A stretch of DNA of 64,000 nucleotides, from positions 38,566-102,565 of the forward strand of contig NZ_WKJK01000022.1 in the NCBI RefSeq assembly GCF_009674535.1, given 5' to 3'. Every line of letters starts with the position of its first letter. The stretch's first letter is position 1. This document shows, piece after piece, positions 52,781 to 60,210 of the stretch. The notes below the pieces were generated by a model. It saw only the letters and a list, made by a program, of their open reading frames with translations, made no database searches and was not told the DNA's origin. Position numbers and translations under genes: made by a program. Source of the stretch: Duganella guangzhouensis. GTDB taxonomy: Bacteria; Pseudomonadota; Gammaproteobacteria; Burkholderiales; Burkholderiaceae_D.

Positions 52781-53878
52781 TTATTCTGTGATGATCGGGA
52801 TGGTCTGAATGGCCCAGGCACCGCCATCGCGGCGCTGCGGGCTGGGCACCACGCAGGCGGTGCGGCCGGTGAATTCGCTGGCGACGCGGGCTTCGTCGAT
52901 GCGCCAGCCACGCTGTTCCAGCTCGCGAATCTTCTGGCGGAACGCGATCTGCAACGCGTCCGACTTGACCGAGACTTCCTCCTGCCACGAATCCGGCACC
53001 CGCTCGGGGCGCACCTTGCTGAGGATGACGTGATCCTGCTTGAAGATTTTGAGGTTGCTGGCCGCCACCCGCTTGTCGAACAATGCGGAACGCAGAAAGG
53101 TGCGGCCCATCATCCACCAGGTGCGGGTGCGTTGGCCATCGACCGGCGTGTGGGCCGAGACGATGTGGATTTTCCAGCCGTTGGCCGGCGCCACTTCCAG
53201 AATCGCGCACGGGCCGGACAGATGAAAGCCCGGCCGCGTGGCCACCGCCACATGCTCGCCGGTCGGGCGCCGCAACAGCCCTTTACGCACCGGGCGCCGC
53301 ATGGTCATCAGCGCGCTGCCGCCCCATTCCGAACGTTCGACCTCGAAGCTCGCCATTTCCGGATGATCGGGATCGCCAAAGGTGTCGCCGTGGACGAACG
53401 GCGCATGAGCGAAATCGAGACCGTTTTCCATCACGCGGTCCCAGCTCGCATCCCAGTCGAAGTGGCCGGCGACCACGCGCACGTTCGGATCATCAACCCA
53501 GTCCAGTTGCGGCAATGGCGGCCGCTCGGCTTCCGGCAGATCGCCCAGGAAGGCCCAGATCCAGCCATAGCGCTCGATGGTCGGATAAGCATCCACCCGC
53601 GCCTTGGCCGGGATCCGCAAATCCGGCTGCGCCGGAATGTGATTGCAGACGCCATCCGCGCCGAAGCGCCAGCCATGATACGGGCACTGCACACTGCCAC
53701 CGACCTTGGCGCCGGCCGACAACGCGCCGCCGCGATGCACGCAAATATCCGACAACAGCCGCGCCACCCCACCCTCATCGCGAAACGCCACGAAGTGCTG
53801 TCCCAACAACTGCACCGGCTGCAAGCCATCCCTCAACTGCGCCGACGGCAGCACCACATACCAAAGATTAGTCAGCAT
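52781..53878 (-). CDS. Rieske ring-hydroxylating oxygenase subunit (VanA-like)
   Basis: A 365-residue protein. An N-terminal Rieske domain binds a [2Fe-2S] cluster through CVHRGGAL and CPYHGWRF (residues 47-70). A C-terminal domain has the mononuclear iron motif (NGLDFAHAPFVHG, around residues 150-165: Asp and two His). The size and layout are those of single-component-type phthalate/vanillate demethylase oxygenases. It needs a reductase partner, and none is adjacent. With the SSS transporter gene it forms a two-gene catabolic unit. The substrate is unknown. Confidence 0.88.
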   Translation of the reverse strand: MLTNLWYVVLPSAQLRDGLQPVQLLGQHFVAFRDEGGVARLLSDICVHRGGALSAGAKVGGSVQCPYHGWRFGADGVCNHIPAQPDLRIPAKARVDAYPTIERYGWIWAFLGDLPEAERPPLPQLDWVDDPNVRVVAGHFDWDASWDRVMENGLDFAHAPFVHGDTFGDPDHPEMASFEVERSEWGGSALMTMRRPVRKGLLRRPTGEHVAVATRPGFHLSGPCAILEVAPANGWKIHIVSAHTPVDGQRTRTWWMMGRTFLRSALFDKRVAASNLKIFKQDHVILSKVRPERVPDSWQEEVSVKSDALQIAFRQKIRELEQRGWRIDEARVASEFTGRTACVVPSPQRRDGGAWAIQTIPIITE

Positions 53879-54030
53879 GACACGAGCCCGGTCTCCAAAA
53901 CGAGCCAGATTCTAACGTAGAATGGCTCGGATCGAGCTATCGGGAAATAAACTGATCCGTCCAATCAGACTCCTGGCTCGCATACCAGAAAATCCTCACG
54001 TGGCATGAACTGACATCAAATGGACACTGA

Positions 54031-54059
54031 TTGACCGTGGCCACTGGTAAGGCTAGTAT
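54031..54059 (+). promoter_or_regulatory. Sigma-70 promoter of the NYN gene
   Basis: TTGACC (54031-54036), a 17-bp spacer and TAGTAT (54054-54059) make a strong housekeeping-type promoter. The predicted start is near 54066, about 110 bases before the NYN ATG. Confidence 0.7.
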
Positions 54060-54065
54060 CAAGTC

Positions 54066-54157
54066 GTACTTACCTTGGTGTCAAAACACACCCGGCTACC
54101 ATCGGTACTTCAACAGTACCTTTACTAAAAGGGCGCATTTTCAAATGCGCCCTTTTT
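54066..54157 (+). ncRNA. Structured leader RNA with internal terminator (possible attenuator)
   Basis: The predicted 5' leader can form GGTGT/ACACC (54077-54092). It can also form two mutually exclusive hairpins sharing GGTA at 54104-54107: TACC-atc-GGTA (54097-54107) or GGTACT-tcaac-AGTACC (54104-54120). A terminator follows, and only then the ribosome site and NYN gene. It could be an attenuator, or a small RNA of about 90 bases. It matches no riboswitch class I can name. Confidence 0.45.
54127..54157 (+). terminator. Intrinsic terminator upstream of the NYN start
   Basis: A perfect 14-bp stem has arms 54127-54140 and 54143-54156 and a two-base loop. The arms begin with AAAA and end with TTTTT, so it works on paper in both directions. 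It lies 21 bases before the NYN start codon and after its only visible promoter. Confidence 0.75.
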
Positions 54158-54177
54158 CCATCCGGCGGAGGCAAACG

Positions 54178-54990
54178 ATGAAAAGCGTCGCGGTTTTTCT
54201 TGATGCAGGCTATTTCTGGGTGCAACTCTGCAAGGTCGTTCTGGGTACGTACAATTTTCGAACTGAAGTCAGCATCGATCATGAAGCACTGCGCAAAATC
54301 ATGTTGGCAGAGGTGGAAAAGCAATTCGGCGTAGGCTGTCATTTTCTACGAGTTTATTGGTATGACGGGCCTGGGCCTAGCGGAAAAACCTCAGAGCACC
54401 GCGCAATTGAGTTGTTAGATGACTTCAAACTTCGGCTCGGCACACGCAACAGCATAGGCGCTCAGAAAGGCGTGGATGGGTTGATCGTTGCAGATCTGAT
54501 TGGCCTAACACAGTTGCGCGCTATCACACACGCCTTGTTGATGACAGGCGACTCCGACATCACTCCAGGCGTGGTAGCGGCACAGAACATGGGACTGCGC
54601 GTGCATTTGCTATCGTTGGGCTCGCCTGCTGCAACATCCCCATATCTCGCAGCGGAAGCTGACTCCAAGCATTCTTGGTGTCAAAAAGAAACCTCGCAGT
54701 TTGCGAAAGCGGCAAGACAGGTAAGCCCATCTTTAGGCGATGCATCAACCGCTCTTGGTACACAGGTGATTACAAAAGAGATGTTCGAGGCCCTCGCAAC
54801 CGCAGGAAAAAGACAGATTATGGCCGGACTGGAAAGAGACCAGCTAAGCTTGCCGTCAATATCAAATCTCCGACTGCTACCTAAAGAAGTTGATTCGATT
54901 TTACTTACGGCCGCTCGAAAATCACTCGGCCGCTCACTGACAGATCCCGAGAAACGTGCGCTGCGCGAGGCGTTCAAGCGGCTGCTATAG
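54178..54990 (+). CDS. NYN-domain (PIN-like) ribonuclease protein
   Basis: A 270-residue protein with an NYN/LabA-like PIN-fold nuclease domain (residues 1-165). Acidic metal-binding residues are in VFLDAGYFW (D9), GVDGLIVADL and MTGDSDITPGV, in the order expected for Mg-dependent RNases. The C-terminal 100 residues are helical and unrecognised; no LOTUS/OST-HTH domain is seen. The ATG at 54178 has GGAGG 6 bases upstream. G+C is visibly lower than the neighbours (27 of 60 bases in 54241-54300), with Leu TTG and Ile ATA codons, suggesting transfer. It lies behind a promoter, leader and terminator. Confidence 0.85.
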   Translation: MKSVAVFLDAGYFWVQLCKVVLGTYNFRTEVSIDHEALRKIMLAEVEKQFGVGCHFLRVYWYDGPGPSGKTSEHRAIELLDDFKLRLGTRNSIGAQKGVDGLIVADLIGLTQLRAITHALLMTGDSDITPGVVAAQNMGLRVHLLSLGSPAATSPYLAAEADSKHSWCQKETSQFAKAARQVSPSLGDASTALGTQVITKEMFEALATAGKRQIMAGLERDQLSLPSISNLRLLPKEVDSILLTAARKSLGRSLTDPEKRALREAFKRLL

Positions 54991-54997
54991 TGGCGAC

Positions 54998-55222
54998 ATG
55001 AATTCCGAAAAACTCGCCCTGCTCACTATCCGCGAAATGCCCTATGGGAAGTACAAGGGCCGCAAAATTGCCGATTTGCCGGGCCACTATCTGGGCTGGT
55101 TCGCGCGCGAAGGCTTTCCTTCCGGCGAACTCGGCGCGCTGATCGCGCTGATGTACGAGATCGATCACAACAATCTGCGCGCCCTGCTCGCCCCGTTGAG
55201 GCCAGCCCATCGGCAACAGTGA
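54998..55222 (+). CDS. DUF3820 family small protein
   Basis: A 74-residue protein with the family core MPYGKYKGRKIADLPGHYLGWFAREGFP. Members have been called putative quorum-sensing-regulated virulence factors, but their biochemical role is not known. The GC content is again high, as in the rest of the window, so it does not belong to the AT-richer NYN segment although it starts 7 bases after it. An ATG in the same frame further upstream would overlap the NYN gene and is less likely. Confidence 0.85.
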   Translation: MNSEKLALLTIREMPYGKYKGRKIADLPGHYLGWFAREGFPSGELGALIALMYEIDHNNLRALLAPLRPAHRQQ

Positions 55223-55279
55223 CATCCTGACACCGAAATCCGTGTATAAATACGGTATTGCATTGTTTAGGAGAATGTC

Positions 55280-56308
55280 ATGGCCGCGCACCCGCATGCC
55301 TGCACCTGCTTCATCATCCCGCCCAAGATGCTGCGCAAGCTGGCTGAAGAGACAGCAGACCGAAGCGAACGCCACTGCCTGCTAGATCAGGCCGAGACAT
55401 CCGCGCATTTGCGGGGCCAGCGTTCGGTCGCGCCCATCGCCTTGGGCATCACCGCCGGCGCTACGGGCGAGAAGAACCGAACCATCTACGATGCCCAGAG
55501 CAAGTCCACCTTGCCCGGCAAGCTGGTGCGCAACGAAGGCAGCCAGCCGGTCACCGACGTCGCAGTCAATCAGGCCTACGACGGCGCCGGTGCCACCTAC
55601 GATTTCTATCGCGAAGTGCTGAAGCGCAATTCCATCGACGGCAAGGGCTTGCGACTGGACTCGACCGTGCACTATCAGAACAAGTTCAACAACGCGTTCT
55701 GGAACGGCCAGCAGATGGTCTACGGCGATGGCGACGGCAAGCTGTTCCTCGGCTTCACCGGCGCGCTGGACGTGATCGCCCATGAACTGACCCACGGCGT
55801 CACCCAATACGCGGTGCCGGGCGGCCTGGTGTATCAGGACCAGAGCGGCGCGCTCAACGAATCGATCTCGGACGTGTTCGGCAGCGTGGTCAAGCAGTGG
55901 ACGCTGAAACAAAGCGTCGAGCAGGCCGATTGGCTGATCGGCGCCGGCATCATGGCGCCCACGGTCGGCAAGGCGCTGCGCTCGATGGCTGATCCGGGCA
56001 ATCAGGCGCTCACCTGGTCGGGCGACGATCAACCGAAAACTATGGCAGGATATGTCGAAGGCGGCGATGTGCACACCAATTCCGGCATCCCCAACCATGC
56101 TTTTTACGCGGCCGCGATCGCGCTCAAGGGCAATTCCTGGGACAAGGCCGCGCCGATCTGGTACAAGGCGCTGTCGCTGCTGACGCCGAACGCCACTTTT
56201 GCCGACATGGCCAAGGCAACTGCGCAAGCGGCCTCGCTGCTGTATGGCGCCGACTCGGACGAGCAGCATGCCGTGCAGGCGGCTTGGAAAGTGGTCGGCG
56301 TTGTTTAG
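55280..56308 (+). CDS. M4 metallopeptidase, protealysin-like
   Basis: A 342-residue thermolysin-family zinc protease. The zinc motif HELTH is at residues 168-172, with the third ligand Glu in ALNESISDVFG (E194). The catalytic-domain His is in VHTNSGIPNHAFY. The N-terminal part is short (about 50 residues, PHACTCFIIPPKML), the protealysin type of propeptide, and there is no signal peptide, so the protein may act inside the cell or leave without Sec. GGAG lies 6 bases before the ATG. The next gene encodes an emfourin-type inhibitor. Confidence 0.92.
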   Translation: MAAHPHACTCFIIPPKMLRKLAEETADRSERHCLLDQAETSAHLRGQRSVAPIALGITAGATGEKNRTIYDAQSKSTLPGKLVRNEGSQPVTDVAVNQAYDGAGATYDFYREVLKRNSIDGKGLRLDSTVHYQNKFNNAFWNGQQMVYGDGDGKLFLGFTGALDVIAHELTHGVTQYAVPGGLVYQDQSGALNESISDVFGSVVKQWTLKQSVEQADWLIGAGIMAPTVGKALRSMADPGNQALTWSGDDQPKTMAGYVEGGDVHTNSGIPNHAFYAAAIALKGNSWDKAAPIWYKALSLLTPNATFADMAKATAQAASLLYGADSDEQHAVQAAWKVVGVV

Positions 56309-56317
56309 GAAAGCATT

Positions 56318-56623
56318 ATGCGCCTGACTCTGACATGCACCGGCGGCTTCGCCGGACCGGCCGGCGCGCAAACGCGCACGGTCGATCTGGCTCAACTGCC
56401 GCAGGAACAAGCCAGCCAGCTGGAACAGCTGCTGCACGCCAGCGATTTCTTTGCGCTGCCACCCAAGCTCATCAAGGAAGCCCCCAAGTCCTGGGATTTT
56501 CAGTACGACTTGAAGGTGGATGGCGACGGCCAGGCGCACTGCGTGCGCTATCACCTGGATGAAGCCTCGCCGTCGCTGAAACAGCTGACGGAAAAGCTTA
56601 ACGAGGAAGTGGATCCGGACTGA
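56318..56623 (+). CDS. Emfourin, proteinaceous inhibitor of M4 peptidase
   Basis: A 101-residue cytoplasmic protein starting MRLTLTCTGGFAGPAG and ending in an acidic helix (KLNEEVDPD). It matches the protealysin inhibitor family (emfourin), whose genes follow M4 peptidase genes and whose N-terminal segment blocks the active site. The 9-base gap to the peptidase gene means coexpression. The pair may keep the enzyme inactive in the cell. It overlaps the PPC gene tail by 26 bases. Confidence 0.85.
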   Translation: MRLTLTCTGGFAGPAGAQTRTVDLAQLPQEQASQLEQLLHASDFFALPPKLIKEAPKSWDFQYDLKVDGDGQAHCVRYHLDEASPSLKQLTEKLNEEVDPD

Positions 56624-57005
56624 TCTTCAGCTCCGGATAGCCGGTGCGCGCATCATGCTCGCGCGTGAAGCGATGCGCCGGCAATAGCGCCAGCAGCAGT
56701 TCCGCTGTAGTGCGCACGATGCAGCCGGCCGCCACATGTCCGCCCAGCACCCGCCCCTGCGCATCCGACACTGACATGTGCAGATGCGCGCCATCGGCCG
56801 ACACCGAGCCGGCCAGCGTCAATATCTCCAGATCGCCCTGCAGCACGGTCGGCTGCGGCAACCCGGCATAACGCAGCTGCGCCACACTCAGGCTGCCGAT
56901 GCCCTGCAACACAAAGCCAGCCTGCTGACCGCTATCCAGCAAGGCCGCCACCACCGCCACGCGCAGATCGTCGCCCGGACTCAGCCGCAGCGGCAGCGTG
57001 ATCAT
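56598..57005 (-). CDS. PPC (DUF296) domain protein
   Basis: A 135-residue single-domain protein with the plant-and-prokaryote-conserved (PPC/DUF296) features LRLSPGDDLR, GFVLQGIGSLSVAQLRY and HLHMSVSDAQGRVLGGHV. Bacterial members form trimers, and their role is unclear; DNA binding is inferred from plant AHL proteins. The ATG overlaps the stop of the glutaredoxin-like gene (TGATG), so they are co-translated. I chose this start because an earlier frame inside the neighbour is arginine-rich and unlikely. Confidence 0.85.
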   Translation of the reverse strand: MITLPLRLSPGDDLRVAVVAALLDSGQQAGFVLQGIGSLSVAQLRYAGLPQPTVLQGDLEILTLAGSVSADGAHLHMSVSDAQGRVLGGHVAAGCIVRTTAELLLALLPAHRFTREHDARTGYPELKISPDPLPR

Positions 57006-57370
57006 CAGCCCACCAGACGCGCGAACTCGCCGCTGTCGATCAGCTTTTGCAGATCGGTGGCGCCGCCGATCAGCGTGCCGTTGACGAACACCAGCGGGAA
57101 AGTCGACCAGCCGCTCCACAACTTCAGCGCCAGGCGCGGGCGCCATTGCGAGAAGTAGTTGCCGTAGCCGAGATACTTGTACGGCGTACCCTGCGCATCG
57201 AGAATCTTGCGCGCCTTGGCCGGGAATGGATTCAGTCCCATGCCGACCACCACCACCTTGTTGGCGGCAATGGCGGCTTCCACCTCGGCCACCAGATCGG
57301 TGTGATAGTTGCTGATCTGCGCCAGGGCGGCGGGATGGATGCGGGCGGGGTCGAGCAGCTTGCGGGTCAT
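57005..57370 (-). CDS. Glutaredoxin-like protein without catalytic cysteines
   Basis: A 121-residue protein with a glutaredoxin fold. The active-site loop is GMGLNPFPAKARKIL. The usual CPYC/CGFS position reads NPFP, so both cysteines are missing. The later TFPLVFVNGTLIGGATDLQKLI segment, with the cis-Pro and GG motifs for glutathione binding, is intact. It may bind glutathione or act as a partner protein rather than a redox enzyme. It is co-translated with the PPC gene. The 5' neighbour, a SYLF lipoprotein gene, ends 7 bases upstream. Confidence 0.8.
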   Translation of the reverse strand: MTRKLLDPARIHPAALAQISNYHTDLVAEVEAAIAANKVVVVGMGLNPFPAKARKILDAQGTPYKYLGYGNYFSQWRPRLALKLWSGWSTFPLVFVNGTLIGGATDLQKLIDSGEFARLVG

Positions 57371-57377
57371 GTATGCC

Positions 57378-57950
57378 TTATAGGTTGAGTTTGGAAATCT
57401 TGGTGCCTTCCAGGTTCAGGTTGGCCATCAAGCCGGCGTTGGTCAGCACGAATGCCTGAACTGGATTGTTCGCGGTGGAAGTATCGATTTCGCCGTTGGC
57501 GCCGACCTTGATCAGCGCCACCGAGCCATCGACGCCGGCAGTCCAGCCTTTGCCGCTGCGGAATTTATCCAGCGCTTCGCGGCTCATGAACAGCAACACC
57601 ACCGCCTTCGACTGGGCGCCAGCCTGGAAGCCGACCGACAGCGACGCCACGCTATAGTAATCGACAGTCTGGCCGCCGGTGCGCAGCACGCCCTTGCCAT
57701 ATTCGCCGCCCACCACCAGGCCGGCCGCCACCACGTTCGGGAACACCAGCACGCCATTGGCCTTGTGCACCAGTTCGCGCGAACCCGGAACTTCCTTGTA
57801 CAGCCGCTCCAGCGTGGTGTAGGCGCCCTGCTCGATCTCGGTCTTGACGGCGGCGGCACTCGGTTTGGCGGCGTTGGTGGTGGTGGTGCAACCGCTCAGC
57901 GCGAGGCCGGCACAGGCCAGCGTCATGGCGGCAAAGGTACGTTTTAGCAT
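57378..57950 (-). CDS. SYLF/Ysc84-domain lipoprotein
   Basis: A 190-residue lipoprotein. The signal peptide ends in the lipobox LALSGCTTT (Cys about residue 21). The SYLF/Ysc84 actin-binding-like domain follows (LVFPNVVAAGLVVGGEYGKGVL, LSVGFQAGAQSKAVVLLFM, DGSVALIKVGANGEI). Bacterial members are bound to the outer membrane and probably bind lipids; the exact role is unknown. I placed the start at the ATG at 57950, which has a GGAG site, not at the longer upstream frame. Confidence 0.9.
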   Translation of the reverse strand: MLKRTFAAMTLACAGLALSGCTTTTNAAKPSAAAVKTEIEQGAYTTLERLYKEVPGSRELVHKANGVLVFPNVVAAGLVVGGEYGKGVLRTGGQTVDYYSVASLSVGFQAGAQSKAVVLLFMSREALDKFRSGKGWTAGVDGSVALIKVGANGEIDTSTANNPVQAFVLTNAGLMANLNLEGTKISKLNL

Positions 57951-58032
57951 GGAATTCTCCCGTGAGTGGATCAAACAGACCATTCTGTCACCACGTAACA
58001 TAGCACGCCATCTCTCTTCCGTATCACACTGC

Positions 58033-60210
58033 TCACCGGCCGTTCGGGAAGGACAGACGCTTGCCTTCGCGCAGCATGGCAGCGAACTCGGCGGCCGGCA
58101 CCGGCTGGCTGAACAGATAGCCCTGCAGCTGATCGCAACCCAGCTCGCGCAGGAACGCCATCTGCTCTGCCGTCTCCACACCCTCCGCCACGATTTCCTG
58201 GCGCAACTGCTGGGCCATGGTGACGATGGCGCGCGCGATCGCGCAATCGTTCTCTTCATACGGCAGGCCGATCACGAACGAACGGTCGATCTTCAGCGTG
58301 CTGATCGGGAATTTCTTCAGGTAGGCCAGGCTGGAATAGCCGGTGCCAAAGTCATCCAGCGCCAGCGCCATGCCCATCGCCACCAGCTGATTCATGATGG
58401 CGATCACCTTGTCGGTGCCGCGCACCAGCAGGCTTTCGGTGATTTCCAGGTTAATCTGGTCCGGCTGCACGTGGTGCCGCTCCAGCACCTCGGCCACGCG
58501 CTGCGGCAAGCCGCTGTCGAACTGGCGCGCCGACAAATTGACCGCGATCGGCGGCATGATCAGATTGGCATCGCGCCATTCGCTGACCTGGCGGCAAGCT
58601 TCCTCCAGCACCCAGGCGCCGAGATCGAGGATCAACCCAGTCTCCTCCGCCACCGGAATGAACACGCCCGGCGACACCAGCCCGCGCACCGGATGTTTCC
58701 AGCGCAGCAGCGCCTCGGCGCCGACAATGCGGCCGCTGCGCAGGCTGACTTTAGGTTGGTAATACAGCTGCAACTGGTTGTTCACCAGCGCGTGGCGCAA
58801 CTCGCTTTCCATGCGCAGATGCTCCTTGGCGCGCTGATTCATCTCCTCGCTGTAGAACAGGAAATTGGATTCGATGCTTTGCGCCGCCTTGGCCAGCGCC
58901 ACGTCGGCAAAGCGGATCAGCGTCGACACATCGGCGCCGTCGTCGTTGTACAGCGTGATGCCAATGTGCGCCCCCACCTGCAGACTGTGCGCGGCAATCG
59001 CGATCGGCGCCGCCAGCGTGGCCAGCAGTTTCTTGGCGACGATGCCGGCATGTTCGCGCTTTTCCACCTGCAGCAGCGCGATTGCGAAACGATGACCGTC
59101 CAACCGCGCCAGCACATCGCCCTCGCGCAGCGCGCCACGGAACATGCGGCCGATTTCGCAGAACAGCTGGTTGCCAATCTCATGCCCCAGCGTGTCGCTG
59201 ATGGCGCCGATGCGGGTAATCTCCACCACCAGCACCGCGCCATGCTCGCCGGAGCGCTTGGTTTCGGTGATGGCCTGGCCGACCAGCTGGCTCAGCTGGA
59301 ACAGATTCGGCAGCCCGGTCAGCGGATCGTAATTGGCCAGACGCTGCATGCGCGCCTCGGCATCCTTGTGCACGCTGATGTCGGAGAACAGCGAAAAAGT
59401 ATGGCTGATTTTGCCGCTTGGGTCGCGCACCGCGCTGATGGTCACCGATTGCGGGAACAGTTCGCCGTTCTTGCGGCGGCCGATGATCTCGCCGCGCCAG
59501 GCACCGCCGCCCAGCATGGCCGCGCGCACCTTGGCGCGGAAATCGGCGTCGTGGGCGCCGGAGCGCAGCAGATCGGGCGTCTGGCCGATCGACTCGGCCG
59601 GCGTGTAGCCGGTGATGCGGGTGAACGAGGAATTGATGGAGACGATGCGTTCATGCGCATCGGTAATCAGCACGCCCTGCTCGCTATCCTCGATGATGCG
59701 GGCGTGCAGATTGACCTTGTCCAGATCCGACAACGCCTGGTTGGCCGCCGACACCCGCACCAGCATGCCGACTGGATCGCCGCCATCGTCGTGGCGCAGT
59801 TCGATGTCCAGATGGACCCAGATGATGTCGCCATTCTTGCGGCGCCGGCGCACCTCGGTGCGGGCCGCCTGCTCGCCGGGCTGGTGCTCGAAGAACAGCT
59901 CGGCGATATTGCCGTCATCATCATCCTCGGCGTACAGGAACAGCACATGCTGCCCCGCCACTTCCTGCGCGCTGTAGCCGAACATGCTCTCCGCGCCAGC
60001 GCTCCAGGCGGTCACGTAGCCGGCCAGGTCCAGTTCCAGCGTGGCGTCCGACGACACCGAAGGCAGCGGCGGCATATCGGCCGGCTTGATGGCGGCGCGT
60101 GCCTCAAGCAACGCCTCATCCAGCGCGGCCAGCGTCTGCGCCAGCGCCTCGCCCTGCTCGGTGCGGGCTTGCCGGCTCAGCGCAAGGCAGCGCTCGATTA
60201 CGTCAAGCAT
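58033..60210 (-). CDS. PAS-PAS-GGDEF(degenerate)-EAL c-di-GMP phosphodiesterase
   Basis: A 725-residue cytoplasmic protein with two PAS domains (about residues 50-160 and 165-285), GGDEF (290-455) and EAL (465-715). The cyclase motif reads LDGHRF instead of GGDEF (about residue 370), so it should not make c-di-GMP. The EAL motif EALLRWKHP (about residue 498) and the DDFGTGYSSLAYLKKFP loop are intact, predicting active breakdown of c-di-GMP. The ATG at 60210 lies inside the HDOD gene end (8-base overlap), so the two are coupled. PAS sensing may steer the activity. Confidence 0.9.
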   Translation of the reverse strand: MLDVIERCLALSRQARTEQGEALAQTLAALDEALLEARAAIKPADMPPLPSVSSDATLELDLAGYVTAWSAGAESMFGYSAQEVAGQHVLFLYAEDDDDGNIAELFFEHQPGEQAARTEVRRRRKNGDIIWVHLDIELRHDDGGDPVGMLVRVSAANQALSDLDKVNLHARIIEDSEQGVLITDAHERIVSINSSFTRITGYTPAESIGQTPDLLRSGAHDADFRAKVRAAMLGGGAWRGEIIGRRKNGELFPQSVTISAVRDPSGKISHTFSLFSDISVHKDAEARMQRLANYDPLTGLPNLFQLSQLVGQAITETKRSGEHGAVLVVEITRIGAISDTLGHEIGNQLFCEIGRMFRGALREGDVLARLDGHRFAIALLQVEKREHAGIVAKKLLATLAAPIAIAAHSLQVGAHIGITLYNDDGADVSTLIRFADVALAKAAQSIESNFLFYSEEMNQRAKEHLRMESELRHALVNNQLQLYYQPKVSLRSGRIVGAEALLRWKHPVRGLVSPGVFIPVAEETGLILDLGAWVLEEACRQVSEWRDANLIMPPIAVNLSARQFDSGLPQRVAEVLERHHVQPDQINLEITESLLVRGTDKVIAIMNQLVAMGMALALDDFGTGYSSLAYLKKFPISTLKIDRSFVIGLPYEENDCAIARAIVTMAQQLRQEIVAEGVETAEQMAFLRELGCDQLQGYLFSQPVPAAEFAAMLREGKRLSFPNGR

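Larger units (their letters stand above)
53879..54177. other. Intergenic region: inverted repeat, promoter and leader
   Basis: This 299-base stretch has no supported gene. It holds an imperfect inverted repeat at 53902-53928 (GAGCCA ... TGGCTC with an inner TTCTA/TAGAA), possibly an operator of the Rieske operon. It also holds a good promoter at 54031-54059, a folded leader and a terminator, described separately. Its composition is lower in GC than the flanks. Confidence 0.6.

Noticed and set aside
52776..53210. N-terminal extension of the SSS symporter gene by 145 codons.
   Set aside because: The extension overlaps the Rieske gene, is arginine/glycine-rich and not membrane-like. The ATG at 52775 starts the first hydrophobic segment properly.
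54127..54157. The stem as the terminator of the Rieske operon.
   Set aside because: That operon runs on the minus strand away from this point, so the stem can only act on transcripts entering from 54031 or from the right.
58033..60210. An active diguanylate cyclase in the PAS-GGDEF-EAL protein.
   Set aside because: The catalytic motif reads LDGHRF rather than GGDEF or GGEEF.
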